DNA of 64,000 bases. It comes from Histidinibacterium aquaticum. GTDB taxonomy: Bacteria > Pseudomonadota > Alphaproteobacteria > Rhodobacterales > Rhodobacteraceae. The notes under the pieces were generated by a model, which had not been told where the DNA came from, did no database searches, and worked only from the letters and a program-made list of their open reading frames with translations. This document shows, one piece after another, positions 9,362 through 17,877 of this stretch. The position numbers and the translations under genes are program-made. How positions within the stretch are numbered: position 1 is the first letter of the stretch; each line of letters starts with the position of its first letter. The DNA is taken from assembly GCF_008710275.1 (NCBI RefSeq), contig NZ_VYQE01000004.1, forward strand, positions 479,863 through 543,862, given 5' to 3'.

Positions 9362-10300
9362 ATGCGCGCGCTCCGGGGGTTCTTCGTCGGAGGGTTCGAC
9401 TGGGACGGCTCGGCAGGCCGCGGCCCGGTCATCGTCGCACTCGTCACGCTGATCGCGATCGTCTTCGCCTCGCCGCTGATCTCCTCCGCCACCGGGGGGA
9501 GGCTCAGCCCCGCGCAGGTCGACTCCGTCCTCTCCGCGCTGGTGCTCGTCCAGCTCTTCGGCACCATCGTCCGGCGGCTCCATGATGCCGGCCGCAGCGG
9601 CTGGTGGCTGCTTCTGGCGATCCTTCCCTACATGCCGGCGCTCATGCTGCTGGCCCTCCTGGCCCTGCCGCGCAACACCGGCCCGGTCCGGCGCGAGACG
9701 AAGGTGGCCCGCCGGGTCGGGCTCGCGCTGACCTGCCTCCTGGCGCTGTTCCTGCTCAGCCGGTTCTTCTGGACCGACCATCTCGTGGAAGACGAGACCA
9801 TGAGCCCGGCGCTGCAGAGCGGCGACTACGTCGCGGCGCTGACGCTCTTCCGCGCGCCCGAGCGCGGCGAGGTCGTGATCCACGACACGCCCGGCGCCCG
9901 CGACCAGGTGATGCGCGTGGTGGGGCTCCCGGGCGAACGGGTGACGCAGACGGACGAGGGGCTGGCGATCAACAACACGCCCGCCGGCTACGCCTCGTCC
10001 GGCGACGCGGTGACCGAAACGCTGCCCGGCGGCGCGTCGCACCAGATCCTCCCCTTCGCGGGCGGACCGGCCTCGCTCGTGGCCGAAGTGCCCGAAGGCT
10101 ACGTCCTTCTGCTCGGCGACAACCGTCCTTTCGACGCGGCCTTCGCCAGCCAGGCCCGCCTCTCGGCGCGCATCGTGCCCGCCTCCGACCTGCGGGGCCG
10201 CGTGGTGAGGATCATCGCCTCTTCCGACAGCTGGCGCGGCGGCCTCCCTGCCTGGGTCGCCGGAATGCGCTGGGACCGGGTCTGGAGCGCGCCGTGGTGA
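9362..10300 (+). CDS. DUF805 domain fused to a catalytically dead signal peptidase I-like domain
   Basis: A 312-residue protein. Residues 1-105 carry a DUF805-type membrane module with its hallmark [15 protein letters not shown]. Residues 120-135 form another membrane helix, and 140-300 follow the S26 signal-peptidase fold. Aligned with the adjacent LepB, the serine motif SGSM becomes DETM (Thr146 at the Ser position), and the lysine motif FIKRLIGLPGD becomes [11 protein letters not shown] (Met184 at the Lys position). The GDN box (LLLGDNRP) is kept. It is therefore probably inactive, with a regulatory or chaperone-like role. The stop overlaps the rnc start. Confidence 0.9.
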   Translation: MRALRGFFVGGFDWDGSAGRGPVIVALVTLIAIVFASPLISSATGGRLSPAQVDSVLSALVLVQLFGTIVRRLHDAGRSGWWLLLAILPYMPALMLLALLALPRNTGPVRRETKVARRVGLALTCLLALFLLSRFFWTDHLVEDETMSPALQSGDYVAALTLFRAPERGEVVIHDTPGARDQVMRVVGLPGERVTQTDEGLAINNTPAGYASSGDAVTETLPGGASHQILPFAGGPASLVAEVPEGYVLLLGDNRPFDAAFASQARLSARIVPASDLRGRVVRIIASSDSWRGGLPAWVAGMRWDRVWSAPW

Positions 10301-10983
10301 AGCTCTCGAACGACCTCCGCGCCTTCTGCGACCGGCTGGGCCACGACTTCGAGCGGCCGGAGCTGCTGATCCGCGCGCTCACGCATCCCTCGATGAGCAG
10401 CTCCACCCGTGGCGACAACCAACGGCTGGAGTTCCTGGGCGACCGGGTGCTCGGGTTGGTGATGGCCGAGGCGCTCTACGACGCCGACAGCGCCGCGACG
10501 GAGGGGCAGATGGCCCCCCGGTTCAACGCGCTTGTCCGCAAGGAGACCTGCGCCGAAGTCGCCCGGGAGGTCGACCTCGGCACCGTCCTCAAGCTCGGAC
10601 GTTCCGAGATGAAGTCCGGCGGCCGCCGCAAGGAGGCGCTGCTCGCCGACGCGATGGAGGCGGTGATCGCGGCCGTCTATCGCGATGCCGGGTTCGAGGC
10701 CGCCCGCGCCCTCGTCCTGCGGCTCTGGGGCACCCGCATCGCCATGGCCGATGCCGTGGGCCAAGACGCCAAGACCGCGCTGCAGGAATGGGCGCAGGGC
10801 CGCGGCGAACCGCCGCCGGTCTACGTCGAGCTCGCCCGCGAGGGCCCGGATCACCAGCCCGTCTTCACCATCGAGGTTCGTCTCGCGGGGAACCGCTCGG
10901 CCCGGGCGAGCGCGGGCTCGAAGCGCCAGGCGGAACACGCCGCGGCCCAGAGCCTGCTGTCGGAGCTTCAGGGCGGGACGTAG
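10297..10983 (+). CDS. rnc: ribonuclease III
   Basis: RNase III cleaves double-stranded RNA in rRNA processing and mRNA decay. The 228-residue product has the catalytic signature [14 protein letters not shown] (Glu and Asp retained; the first Glu of the usual NERLEF is Gln, and that residue is not catalytic), [17 protein letters not shown] with the second acidic pair, and a C-terminal dsRNA-binding domain ending [17 protein letters not shown] chose GTG 10297, whose bases overlap the preceding TGA; GTG 10294 is also possible. The antisense nuclease gene covers its last 119 bases. Confidence 0.95.
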   Translation: MKLSNDLRAFCDRLGHDFERPELLIRALTHPSMSSSTRGDNQRLEFLGDRVLGLVMAEALYDADSAATEGQMAPRFNALVRKETCAEVAREVDLGTVLKLGRSEMKSGGRRKEALLADAMEAVIAAVYRDAGFEAARALVLRLWGTRIAMADAVGQDAKTALQEWAQGRGEPPPVYVELAREGPDHQPVFTIEVRLAGNRSARASAGSKRQAEHAAAQSLLSELQGGT

Positions 10984-11551
10984 GAAGGTCATTCCAGCCC
11001 GGAGCGCCCCATTGACGGGTGGATGCTCGCCAGAGTCGTTTCCGCACCCCGCCAGGCTCGAATTGTCGGTATCGCCCGCCGGAGAAGGCCGGCCAGTCGA
11101 GCGCGAGCCCCTGTTTCACCAGCTCCTCGGAAAGGTCCCGACCGTCCGGAAGCGTGCAGACCGCCACGTGCCGGTCATAGGACAGTTCGCCGGTCACGGT
11201 CGCCGTGATTTCCTGTCCACGGCAGAGGTGGATCATCGCCCATTTCGATTTCTTCCCATAGGGATGATCCAGTTCGGGTGCATCGATGCCGAATAGCCGG
11301 ATACGCTCCCGCCCGATCACTATCGTATCGCCATCGATGACGTGGCAGCGCCCTCTGATCACCTGCGGGTGCGACGTCGGTTGGACGACCTGAGGTTGCG
11401 GCGTCGGGCGCCAAGTTCTGGCCGGAGAGGGGTGGGCCGGGCGCGGACTGGCTGTAGCAAGGTTCGGCGGTGGCCTACGCCGCCGTCCCTTCGGCGGTAT
11501 ACGCGCGATGACGACGAGGAACAGCCCGCCGAGAATAAACAGAATCTCCAA
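10865..11551 (-). CDS. membrane-anchored staphylococcal-nuclease-like (SNase) protein
   Basis: A 228-residue product from a TTG start with GGAGGA six bases upstream. An N-terminal hydrophobic helix ([17 protein letters not shown]) is followed by a basic, proline-rich linker and then the SNase core: [25 protein letters not shown] and [13 protein letters not shown]. The catalytic Arg, Asp and Glu pattern of thermonucleases is present. The final 55 residues are Pro/Ser/Arg-rich and run antisense into rnc, so the natural C-terminus may have been extended by loss of an earlier stop. It lies between rnc and era in opposite orientation. Confidence 0.75.
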   Translation of the reverse strand: MEILFILGGLFLVVIARIPPKGRRRRPPPNLATASPRPAHPSPARTWRPTPQPQVVQPTSHPQVIRGRCHVIDGDTIVIGRERIRLFGIDAPELDHPYGKKSKWAMIHLCRGQEITATVTGELSYDRHVAVCTLPDGRDLSEELVKQGLALDWPAFSGGRYRQFEPGGVRKRLWRASTRQWGAPGWNDLPTSRPEAPTAGSGPRRVPPGASSPRSPGPSGSPRDEPRW

Positions 11552-11808
11552 CTCGTCCTCCGCGAATAACGGTTAATGCTGAGTATACGGCAGCAGAAGA
11601 GAATTGACCGAGTCCTTTCTGATGAATGCCGAATTTGGGGCGCCGGGCCTTGGACGATTCCCCGGCTTGCTGGGCATCACAGCGGGGGCAGAAACACTGC
11701 CCGCTACGTCTCCGCTCTGGCGCCGCGCGACGACTGGCGAAGGGCGCCGGAATCTTTTAAGAGATCGTGTCCCGACGCCCTTCCGGGCGTCCTCTATTGG
11801 AACGCATG
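11552..11808. other. intergenic region between SNase gene and era
   Basis: These 257 bases separate two divergent genes and must hold both promoters. The most visible structure is a hairpin GACGCCC-TTCC-GGGCGTC at 11774-11791, just ahead of the era start and without a U-tract. I see no tRNA or convincing small gene here. Confidence 0.45.
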
Positions 11809-12714
11809 ATGACCACACGCGCGGGCTTCGTCGCCCTGATCGGAGAGCCGAACGCCGGCAAGTCGACGCTGACCAACCGGCTCGTCGGGGCCAAGGTCTC
11901 GATCGTCACGCACAAGGTGCAGACCACGCGGGCGCGGCTGCGGGGCGTGGCCATCGACGGCGATGCCCAGATCGTGCTGGTCGATACGCCCGGGCTCTTC
12001 AAGCCGAAGCGCGGGCTCGACCGGGCCATGGTCGCGGCGGCCTGGAGCGGGGCGGCGGATGCCGACATCGTCGTCCTGCTGATCGAGGCGCACCGGGGCA
12101 TCACCGATGGTGTCGAGGAGATCCTCGAACGGCTCGCCCAGTTCCCGGCAGAGACGCCGGTCGCGCTGGCGATCAACAAGATCGACCGGGTGAAGGCCGA
12201 GAGCCTGCTCGCCCTCGCCAAGGAGATGAACGACCGCCGACCCTTCGCCGAGACCTTCATGATCTCCGCCGAGAAGGGCCGCGGGACCGACGATCTCAAG
12301 CGCTGGCTGGGCGAGAGCCTGCCCGAGGGGCCCTGGCTCTACCCCGAGGACCAGATCGCCGATCTGCCGATGCGGATGATCGCGGCCGAGGTCACGCGCG
12401 AGAAGCTGACCCTCCGGCTCCACCAAGAGCTGCCCTACCAGCTCACCGTGGAGACCGAGTCCTGGGAAGAGCGCAAGGACGGCTCGGCCCGGATCGACCA
12501 GATCGTCTACGTCGCGCGCGAGGGACACAAGGGGATCGTCCTCGGCCACCGGGGCGAGACGGTGAAGGCCGTCTCCAAGGCCGCGCGGGAGGAGCTCGAG
12601 GAGTTTCTCGGCCGCAAGGTGCATCTCTTTCTGCAGGTGAAGGTCCGGCCTTCGTGGCTGGAAGAGGCCGAACGCTATGCCGAGATGGGACTCGACATCC
12701 GGGACGCCACGTGA
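11809..12714 (+). CDS. era: GTPase Era
   Basis: Era binds the 3' end of 16S rRNA and helps assemble the 30S subunit. The 301 residues equal the E. coli length. The P-loop GEPNAGKST, the switch region TTRARLRG, DTPGLF, NKIDRV and SAEKGRG give a complete GTPase domain. The C-terminal KH domain has GHKGIVLGHRGETVKAV. Two adjacent in-frame ATGs (11806, 11809) are possible starts; I chose the second, giving MTTRAGFVALIG. The stop overlaps the next start (GTGA). Confidence 0.97.
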   Translation: MTTRAGFVALIGEPNAGKSTLTNRLVGAKVSIVTHKVQTTRARLRGVAIDGDAQIVLVDTPGLFKPKRGLDRAMVAAAWSGAADADIVVLLIEAHRGITDGVEEILERLAQFPAETPVALAINKIDRVKAESLLALAKEMNDRRPFAETFMISAEKGRGTDDLKRWLGESLPEGPWLYPEDQIADLPMRMIAAEVTREKLTLRLHQELPYQLTVETESWEERKDGSARIDQIVYVAREGHKGIVLGHRGETVKAVSKAAREELEEFLGRKVHLFLQVKVRPSWLEEAERYAEMGLDIRDAT

Positions 12715-13046
12715 CGGCGCGGCTGGCCTCCGGTCTCTGGGTGTCGGCCTACCTTCAGCGCCTGCAGATGGAGGGCATCGCGGTCTACATCGCGGCGCGC
12801 GGCGACACCACTGCCGGGGCGGTCATGGTCAAATGCGCGACGATGGACGGGCGCGCGGCCTGCCACGAGCGGGTGCTCGATCTCTCCACCGGGGGACGCC
12901 GCTGGGAGAAGGTGGCCGAGGGATCGGAGGAGGAGATCGACGGGCTGCTGGCCCGCTCCCGCTCGCGCGATCCCGATCTCTGGGTGGTCGAGGTCGAGGA
13001 TCGGATGGGCCGCCACCTGCTCGACGACCCCTCCTTGCAGGACTAG
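12711..13046 (+). CDS. DUF1491 family protein
   Basis: A 111-residue protein starting with GTG inside the era stop codon (GTGA overlap), so it is translationally coupled to era. ASGLWVSAYLQRLQMEGI and the C-terminal SRSRDPDLWVVEVEDRMGRH are typical of DUF1491, a family found beside era/recO in alphaproteobacteria and without assigned function. It ends by overlapping the stop of the convergent Pr6Pr gene. Confidence 0.88.
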   Translation: MTARLASGLWVSAYLQRLQMEGIAVYIAARGDTTAGAVMVKCATMDGRAACHERVLDLSTGGRRWEKVAEGSEEEIDGLLARSRSRDPDLWVVEVEDRMGRHLLDDPSLQD

Positions 13047-13648
13047 GCCCGGAGCCGCGCGATGCCGAGCAGCGCCGCACCGAGGAGCGCGAAGAGCAGG
13101 CCGATCCCGCCGATCCAGGCCAGGGTCAGGCCCCAGCCCTGCTCGGTGACGTCGAGAAACGGATAGGGATACCATCCGGTATGCGGCGCACGGATCAGCA
13201 CATAGGCGGCATAGGCCATCGGATAGGCCAGCCAGGGCAGGAGCGTCCCGGCCCGCAGGCCGTCCTTGGGCGCGAAGACCAGCCAGTGGAGCGCCGCCAG
13301 CGCCGGAACAACGGTGTGCAGCAGCCAGTCCGTGACCAGGGAGAGGCCCTCGTACTCCCCGAGGTCCCGCAGCAGGACGTGGTAGACCCCGCCCGTCACG
13401 ATGATCGCGACGGTGAGGCCGGCATGCACCGGCGCCGAGGCGGCCCGGCCGCGAAGCGCGGTCGTGGCGAAGAGCGCGCCGATGGCGGCATTGGTCAGGA
13501 TCGTGAAGAAATAGACGAGGTCCCAGATCGCGGCCCAGAGACCGAGGTCGTCCTCGGTCATCGTCAGGGGAATCCGCAGGGCCACGGCCCCGAGCGCCAG
13601 GAGGGCGATCAGGGCGGAGAGGGCGCGGTCGGCGTCGGTCTGTCTCAT
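13043..13648 (-). CDS. Pr6Pr-type membrane protein
   Basis: A 201-residue protein with about six hydrophobic helices. IWDLVYFFTILTNAAIG, VHAGLTVAIIVTGGVYHVLL, HTVVPALAALHWLVFAPK and YPMAYAAYVLIR match the Pr6Pr family of uncharacterised six-helix membrane proteins. I chose ATG 13648 (MRQTDADRAL); a GTG at 13678 would add ten residues. The gene runs against its neighbours and interrupts the era-recO run. Confidence 0.8.
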   Translation of the reverse strand: MRQTDADRALSALIALLALGAVALRIPLTMTEDDLGLWAAIWDLVYFFTILTNAAIGALFATTALRGRAASAPVHAGLTVAIIVTGGVYHVLLRDLGEYEGLSLVTDWLLHTVVPALAALHWLVFAPKDGLRAGTLLPWLAYPMAYAAYVLIRAPHTGWYPYPFLDVTEQGWGLTLAWIGGIGLLFALLGAALLGIARLRA

Positions 13649-13769
13649 GGGGCCTCGGGTCGACGGGTCGCCGGTCACCTAGCGCACCCGCGTCCCGGGG
13701 ACACCTCGGTTTCAGATCCTGCTCCGGGCGTTGTGTTTGCCGGGCGACGCCCCAGCCCGGGAGGCCGTC

Positions 13770-14501
13770 ATGGAGTGGCGTGACACCGGCGTCCTGCTCC
13801 TGCGGCGGCCCCACGGCGAGACCTCCGTCATCGTCGAGGTCTTCACCGAGGCGCATGGCCGGCACGCGGGCCTTGTGCGCGGAGGGGTGTCCTCCAAGCT
13901 CTCGGCGGTCCTGCAGCCTGGTGCGCAGGTCGAGGCGACCTGGACCGCGCGGCTCGAGGATCACCTCGGCACCTACAAGGTGGAGCCACTCCGCTCCCGC
14001 GCGGCGCTCGTCATGGGCGACCGGCTGGCGCTCGCCGGGCTCAACGCCGTCTGCGGCCTTCTGGCCTTCACCCTGCCGGAGCGGGAGGTGCATCCCTCGC
14101 TCTACCAAAGCTCCGTCACCCTGCTCGACCTTCTGGGCCGGACAGAGGCCTGGCCGCTGGCCTACCTGCGATGGGAGCTCGAGCTGCTGGAGGAACTGGG
14201 CTTCGCGCTCGACCTTTCCCGCTGCGCGGTCACCGGTGCGGAGGAGGACCTGGCCTTCGTCTCGCCCCGGACCGGACGAGCCGTCAGCCGTGCGGGCGCG
14301 GGGGAATGGGCCGACAGGCTCCTGCCCCTGCCTCCGGCTCTCCGGGGAGAAGGTCCCGCGCCGGACGAGGAGATCGTCGCGGGGCTGGCGACCACGGGGC
14401 ATTTTCTCGAGAGCTGGGTCGCCCCCTCGCTGGGAGACCGGCCCCTGCCGCCCGCCAGGGCGCGTCTCGTCGCGGCGCTCTCCCGGCGGCTGGAGACCTG
14501 A
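13770..14501 (+). CDS. recO: DNA repair protein RecO
   Basis: RecO works with RecR to load RecA on SSB-coated DNA. The 243-residue product begins [19 protein letters not shown], an OB-fold N-terminus with the typical [16 protein letters not shown], followed by a helical C-terminal domain ([20 protein letters not shown]). The region corresponding to the zinc site in other RecO proteins has a single Cys ([12 protein letters not shown]), so zinc binding looks lost, as seen in several proteobacterial RecOs. Confidence 0.94.
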   Translation: MEWRDTGVLLLRRPHGETSVIVEVFTEAHGRHAGLVRGGVSSKLSAVLQPGAQVEATWTARLEDHLGTYKVEPLRSRAALVMGDRLALAGLNAVCGLLAFTLPEREVHPSLYQSSVTLLDLLGRTEAWPLAYLRWELELLEELGFALDLSRCAVTGAEEDLAFVSPRTGRAVSRAGAGEWADRLLPLPPALRGEGPAPDEEIVAGLATTGHFLESWVAPSLGDRPLPPARARLVAALSRRLET

Positions 14502-14513
14502 GGGCCGGCCGCT

Positions 14514-15539
14514 TCAGGCGGCCGACTTCTGCCCTTCTTCGTCGGAGAGCCGGTCGATGAACCGCGCGCTGCGGAGAAGCGCCTCTTCCGAGCTGATGAA
14601 TGGCCGGCCAAGCACCGGGATCGAGGCGGAGTTGTCGATCGCGACGTGCCGGCCGACCTGGGGCAGGATCCCCTTCAGCGCGCCGTCCACGAGCGCGATG
14701 GCCCGAAGCAGGAACTTCGGCGCGGTCCGGGTCGCGATCTTGCGGTCGGGGAAGTGTCGCGCGAGGAGCTCGGCGATTTGCGGCAGGCGGCGGACGTCGT
14801 CCGCCGCGATGATCCGCTGCCCCACGGTTCCTTCCTGCTCCAGCGCCGCGATGTGAAGGGCGCTCACGTCCTCAATGTCCACCACCGGCAGGGAGATGTC
14901 GGGCTGCATCGGGTCGCGTCCGGAGAGAACGCGTTCGACCAGCTGCAGCGAGGTGCCGTAGTGGCGGTCCATCGGCTGGCCGGTCACCAGGCCCGGGTGG
15001 ATCGTGGTGAGTTTGATCTCCGGATGCTCCTTCACGAAGTCCCATGCGGCCTTCTCCGCGAGCGTCTTGGACTTCACGTAGGGCGAGGCGGTCGGATGGT
15101 CGGTGTCGGTCCAGTCCTCGGGCCCGAAGTCGTGGTTCGGCGGCCGGTCGACGTGCATGATCGAGACCATGGAGGAGGTCAGCACCACGCGGTGCACCCC
15201 TGCCTCGAGGGCCGCCTTCAACGCGCGCTGGGTGCCCTCGACCGCCGGGCGGATCGTCTCCATCTCGTCCTTCGGCTGGGTCATCGGGAAGGGCGACGCA
15301 GTATGCAGCAGGGCGTCGACTCCCTCCATCGCGTCCGCCCAGCCGGCATCGCGGGTGAGGTCCAGCGTCGCGAATTCCAGCCGGTCCAGCCCGTTCGGGC
15401 CGAGCGCCTTGCGGACCTCGTCGGCCTTGCGGGCGGTGCGGATCGTGCCGCGCACGCGGTAGCCCTTGTCCAGCAGGTCGCGGGCGATGCGCTTGGCGAT
15501 GAATCCGGAGATCCCGGTGAGCAGAACGGTCTGGGTCAT
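14514..15539 (-). CDS. NAD-dependent epimerase/dehydratase (dihydroflavonol-reductase-like extended SDR)
   Basis: A 341-residue Rossmann protein. The N-terminal nucleotide-binding motif is LLTGISGFIAKRIARDLL, a central catalytic YVKSK follows a TSSMVSI strand, and LLHTASPF marks the cofactor loop. The pattern matches extended SDRs of the dihydroflavonol/aldehyde reductase group, which usually use NADPH. The C-terminal half (VVDIEDVSALHIAAL) is also typical. The substrate is unknown. It is convergent with recO, 12 bases away. Confidence 0.87.
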   Translation of the reverse strand: MTQTVLLTGISGFIAKRIARDLLDKGYRVRGTIRTARKADEVRKALGPNGLDRLEFATLDLTRDAGWADAMEGVDALLHTASPFPMTQPKDEMETIRPAVEGTQRALKAALEAGVHRVVLTSSMVSIMHVDRPPNHDFGPEDWTDTDHPTASPYVKSKTLAEKAAWDFVKEHPEIKLTTIHPGLVTGQPMDRHYGTSLQLVERVLSGRDPMQPDISLPVVDIEDVSALHIAALEQEGTVGQRIIAADDVRRLPQIAELLARHFPDRKIATRTAPKFLLRAIALVDGALKGILPQVGRHVAIDNSASIPVLGRPFISSEEALLRSARFIDRLSDEEGQKSAA

Positions 15540-15618
15540 GCGAAATTCTCCGCTGAAAAAGGGCCTCCGCCTGATGTGGGCGCGCCCGAGGCTCGGTCAA
15601 CCCGGGATTGTGCGCTCT

Positions 15619-16011
15619 TCAGACGCCGGAGGTCAGCGGCCGGAAGCGGAGCTCGACGCCCGAACCCGTCGTCAGGATGAGCGTGCTGCCGCCCTCGGTC
15701 ACGTCCTGGGCACGGACGTCCGTGAGGTAGGCGAGGTAGGTGCGTTCCGCGGCAAGTGCCGGGCAGGCGGCCTCTCCGGTTTCCGGGACCCCGAAGGCGA
15801 GACGCGCGACCTCCCGCGCGAGCTGCCCAGAGTAGGCGTTGCAGGGCCCGCGCCCGGCATAGCGGTCGGTTCCGAGACCCAGCGTCGCGGGGGCGGGGTA
15901 GGGCACGCCGCCGATGCTGACCAGCGCCCAACTCTCCCTTGGCGGGACGGGGCCGCCCCGGCCGCAGGCAGACAGAAGGAGGAGGACGATCAGAGGAAGC
16001 AGCCGGGTCAT
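15619..16011 (-). CDS. META-domain lipoprotein (HslJ-like)
   Basis: A 130-residue product starting MTRLLPLIVLLLLSACGRGG, a signal peptide with lipobox LSAC, so it is a predicted lipoprotein. The mature part has RGPCNAYSGQL, like the GCNxYSG motif of META/HslJ domains, and a closing beta strand pair (LILTTGSGVELRFRPL). META proteins are periplasmic or outer-membrane anchored and of uncertain role. ATG 16011 was chosen over an upstream in-frame start because it begins the signal peptide. Confidence 0.8.
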   Translation of the reverse strand: MTRLLPLIVLLLLSACGRGGPVPPRESWALVSIGGVPYPAPATLGLGTDRYAGRGPCNAYSGQLAREVARLAFGVPETGEAACPALAAERTYLAYLTDVRAQDVTEGGSTLILTTGSGVELRFRPLTSGV

Positions 16012-16066
16012 GCGCCGACGATGACAGGGGGAGCCGCCCCCCGCCACTGTCTTTCGACGGGATCGC

Positions 16067-17734
16067 CTAGTCCAGAAGCCGCCGCGCGATCACCTGTGCC
16101 TGAATTTCCGCCGCTCCCTCGAAGATGTTGAGAATCCGGGCATCGCAGAGCAGACGGCTCGCCCGGTACTCCAGGGCGAAGCCGTTGCCGCCGTGGATCT
16201 GCAAGCCGTTGTCCGCCGCCGCCCAGGCCACGCGCGCGCCCAGCAGCTTGGCCATGCCGGCCTCCAGGTCGCAGCGGTCGCCGGCGTCCTTGCGACGGGC
16301 GGAGTGGTAGGTGAGCTGGCGGGCGACCATGATCTCCACCGCCATCATGGCGAGCTTCCCGGCGACGCGCGGGAAGGCGATCAGCGGCTTCCCGAACTGG
16401 CGCCGGTCCTCTGCATAGCTCATTGCGGTGTCGAGCGCCGACTGAGCGACACCGATGGCCCGGGCGGCGGTCTGGATGCGGGCGCTCTCGAAGGTCCGCA
16501 TGAGCTGCTTGAAGCCTTGCCCCTCGGCCTCGCCGAGGAGGTTTTCGCCCGAGACGCGGAAGTCGTCGAAGCCGAGCGTGTATTCCTTCATGCCGCGATA
16601 GCCGAGCACCTCGATCTCGCCGCCAGAGAGACCCTCGTCGGGAAAGGGCGTCTCGTCGGTGCCGGGGGTCTTCTCCGCGAGGAACATCGAGAGGCCGCGA
16701 TAGTCGTCGGTCCCCTCCACGCTGCGGGCGAGCACCGTCATGAGACCGGCCCGTGCGGCGTGTGTGATCCAGGTCTTGGCGCCGGTGATGCGCCAGTCGT
16801 CGCCGTCGCGCCGGGCGCGTGTCCGCAGCGCGCCGAGGTCCGATCCGGTGTCGGGCTCGGTGAAGACCGCCGTGGGCAGGACCTCTCCGCTCGCGATGGC
16901 GGGCAGCCAGCGGGCCTTCTGCGCCTCAGTCCCGCCGCCGAGGATCAGCTCCGCCGCGATCTCGGACCGGGTGCCGAGGGAGCCCACGCCGATGTAGCCG
17001 CGCGAGAGTTCCTCCGAGACGACGCACATCGAGGCCTTCGAGAGCCCGAGACCGCCGTGCTCCTCGGGGATCGTGAGGCCGAAGACCCCGAGGTCGGCAA
17101 GTTCGGCGACGGTCTCCATCGGGATCAGCTCGTCCTTCAGGTGCCAGTCGTGGGCGCGGGTCTCGATCCTTTCTACGGCGTAGCGGCGGAATTGCTCCCG
17201 GATCATCTCGAGCTCGTCGTCGAGCCCGGTGCGGCCGACGGTGATCTCCGCCCGGCGTTCGCGCATCAGCTCGACGAGACGTGCGCGGGCGGCGGGCGTG
17301 TTGCCCTCGCGGATCAGGCGGTCCGCGGCGGCAGAGGGTGAGGCGTCGAGCCGGAGGTCCGCGGGCCGCGCGATCTCCCCCTGGCTCATGGGGATACCGC
17401 CGTACACCTGGGCGAGATACTCTCCGAAGGCGATCTGGTGCAGCAGCGCCTCGACCTCGCCGAAGGTCCCTTCCTGCTCCATCCGTTCGGCCCAGGCCTG
17501 CATCCGGCGCAGCGCCTCGGTGTAGGTGGCGAGCCAGGCGAGGGCATGGGCGGCATCCTGATGCAGCTCCAGCCGCTCCGGCGCGATGCGGCCTTCGGAG
17601 ACGACCTTGCCTCGGACCGATTGGATCGCCTCGGCGAGCAGTGCCTCTACCGATGGAAGCGCCTCCGCCGTCAGGGCGGTCAGGCTGTCGAGGAGCGCGG
17701 CGTCGGGCGGTTGCGAGGCACCGTCATGGGGCAT
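16067..17734 (-). CDS. mcd: acyl-CoA dehydrogenase, probably (2S)-methylsuccinyl-CoA dehydrogenase
   Basis: A 555-residue FAD enzyme. About 150 residues (HALAWLATYTEALRRM, HQIAFGEYLAQVYGGIPMSQ) precede a standard acyl-CoA dehydrogenase core: GLTIPEEHGGLGLS, AVFTEPDTGSDLGALRTRA, ITGAKTWITHA, RQFGKPLIAFP and IHGGNGFALEYRASRLLCD. The candidate base Glu is in IFEGAAEIQ. This long N-terminal extension is characteristic of methylsuccinyl-CoA dehydrogenase of the ethylmalonyl-CoA pathway, which oxidises methylsuccinyl-CoA to mesaconyl-CoA and passes electrons to ETF. ATG 17734 (MPHDGASQPP) was preferred to 17788. Confidence 0.78.
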   Translation of the reverse strand: MPHDGASQPPDAALLDSLTALTAEALPSVEALLAEAIQSVRGKVVSEGRIAPERLELHQDAAHALAWLATYTEALRRMQAWAERMEQEGTFGEVEALLHQIAFGEYLAQVYGGIPMSQGEIARPADLRLDASPSAAADRLIREGNTPAARARLVELMRERRAEITVGRTGLDDELEMIREQFRRYAVERIETRAHDWHLKDELIPMETVAELADLGVFGLTIPEEHGGLGLSKASMCVVSEELSRGYIGVGSLGTRSEIAAELILGGGTEAQKARWLPAIASGEVLPTAVFTEPDTGSDLGALRTRARRDGDDWRITGAKTWITHAARAGLMTVLARSVEGTDDYRGLSMFLAEKTPGTDETPFPDEGLSGGEIEVLGYRGMKEYTLGFDDFRVSGENLLGEAEGQGFKQLMRTFESARIQTAARAIGVAQSALDTAMSYAEDRRQFGKPLIAFPRVAGKLAMMAVEIMVARQLTYHSARRKDAGDRCDLEAGMAKLLGARVAWAAADNGLQIHGGNGFALEYRASRLLCDARILNIFEGAAEIQAQVIARRLLD

Positions 17735-17877
17735 GGAGGTCTCCCTTGATCCTGCCGAGGAGATAGGACCTTTGCAGTCGCAGCGCAATAATAATTCACG
17801 GAGATGCGTTGAAAGGACCTAAAGTGACCCTCGCGATTTCCGATGCGGCCAGTCACGCCGCGGGGTAAAGGGCGGGA

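Noticed and set aside
11774..11791. GACGCCC-TTCC-GGGCGTC hairpin in front of era as a terminator
   Set aside because: No T-run follows and it lies only 17 bases upstream of the era start, so termination there would silence era; kept only as part of the intergenic description.
11604..11808. Open frame upstream of era beginning MTESFLMNAEFG
   Set aside because: It has no family signature and continues into the wrong frame of era; more likely non-coding DNA carrying the era promoter.
14507..14523. GGCCGC/GCGGCC hairpin between recO and the epimerase gene
   Set aside because: Only six base pairs, overlapping the epimerase stop and without a U-tract; too weak to call a terminator.
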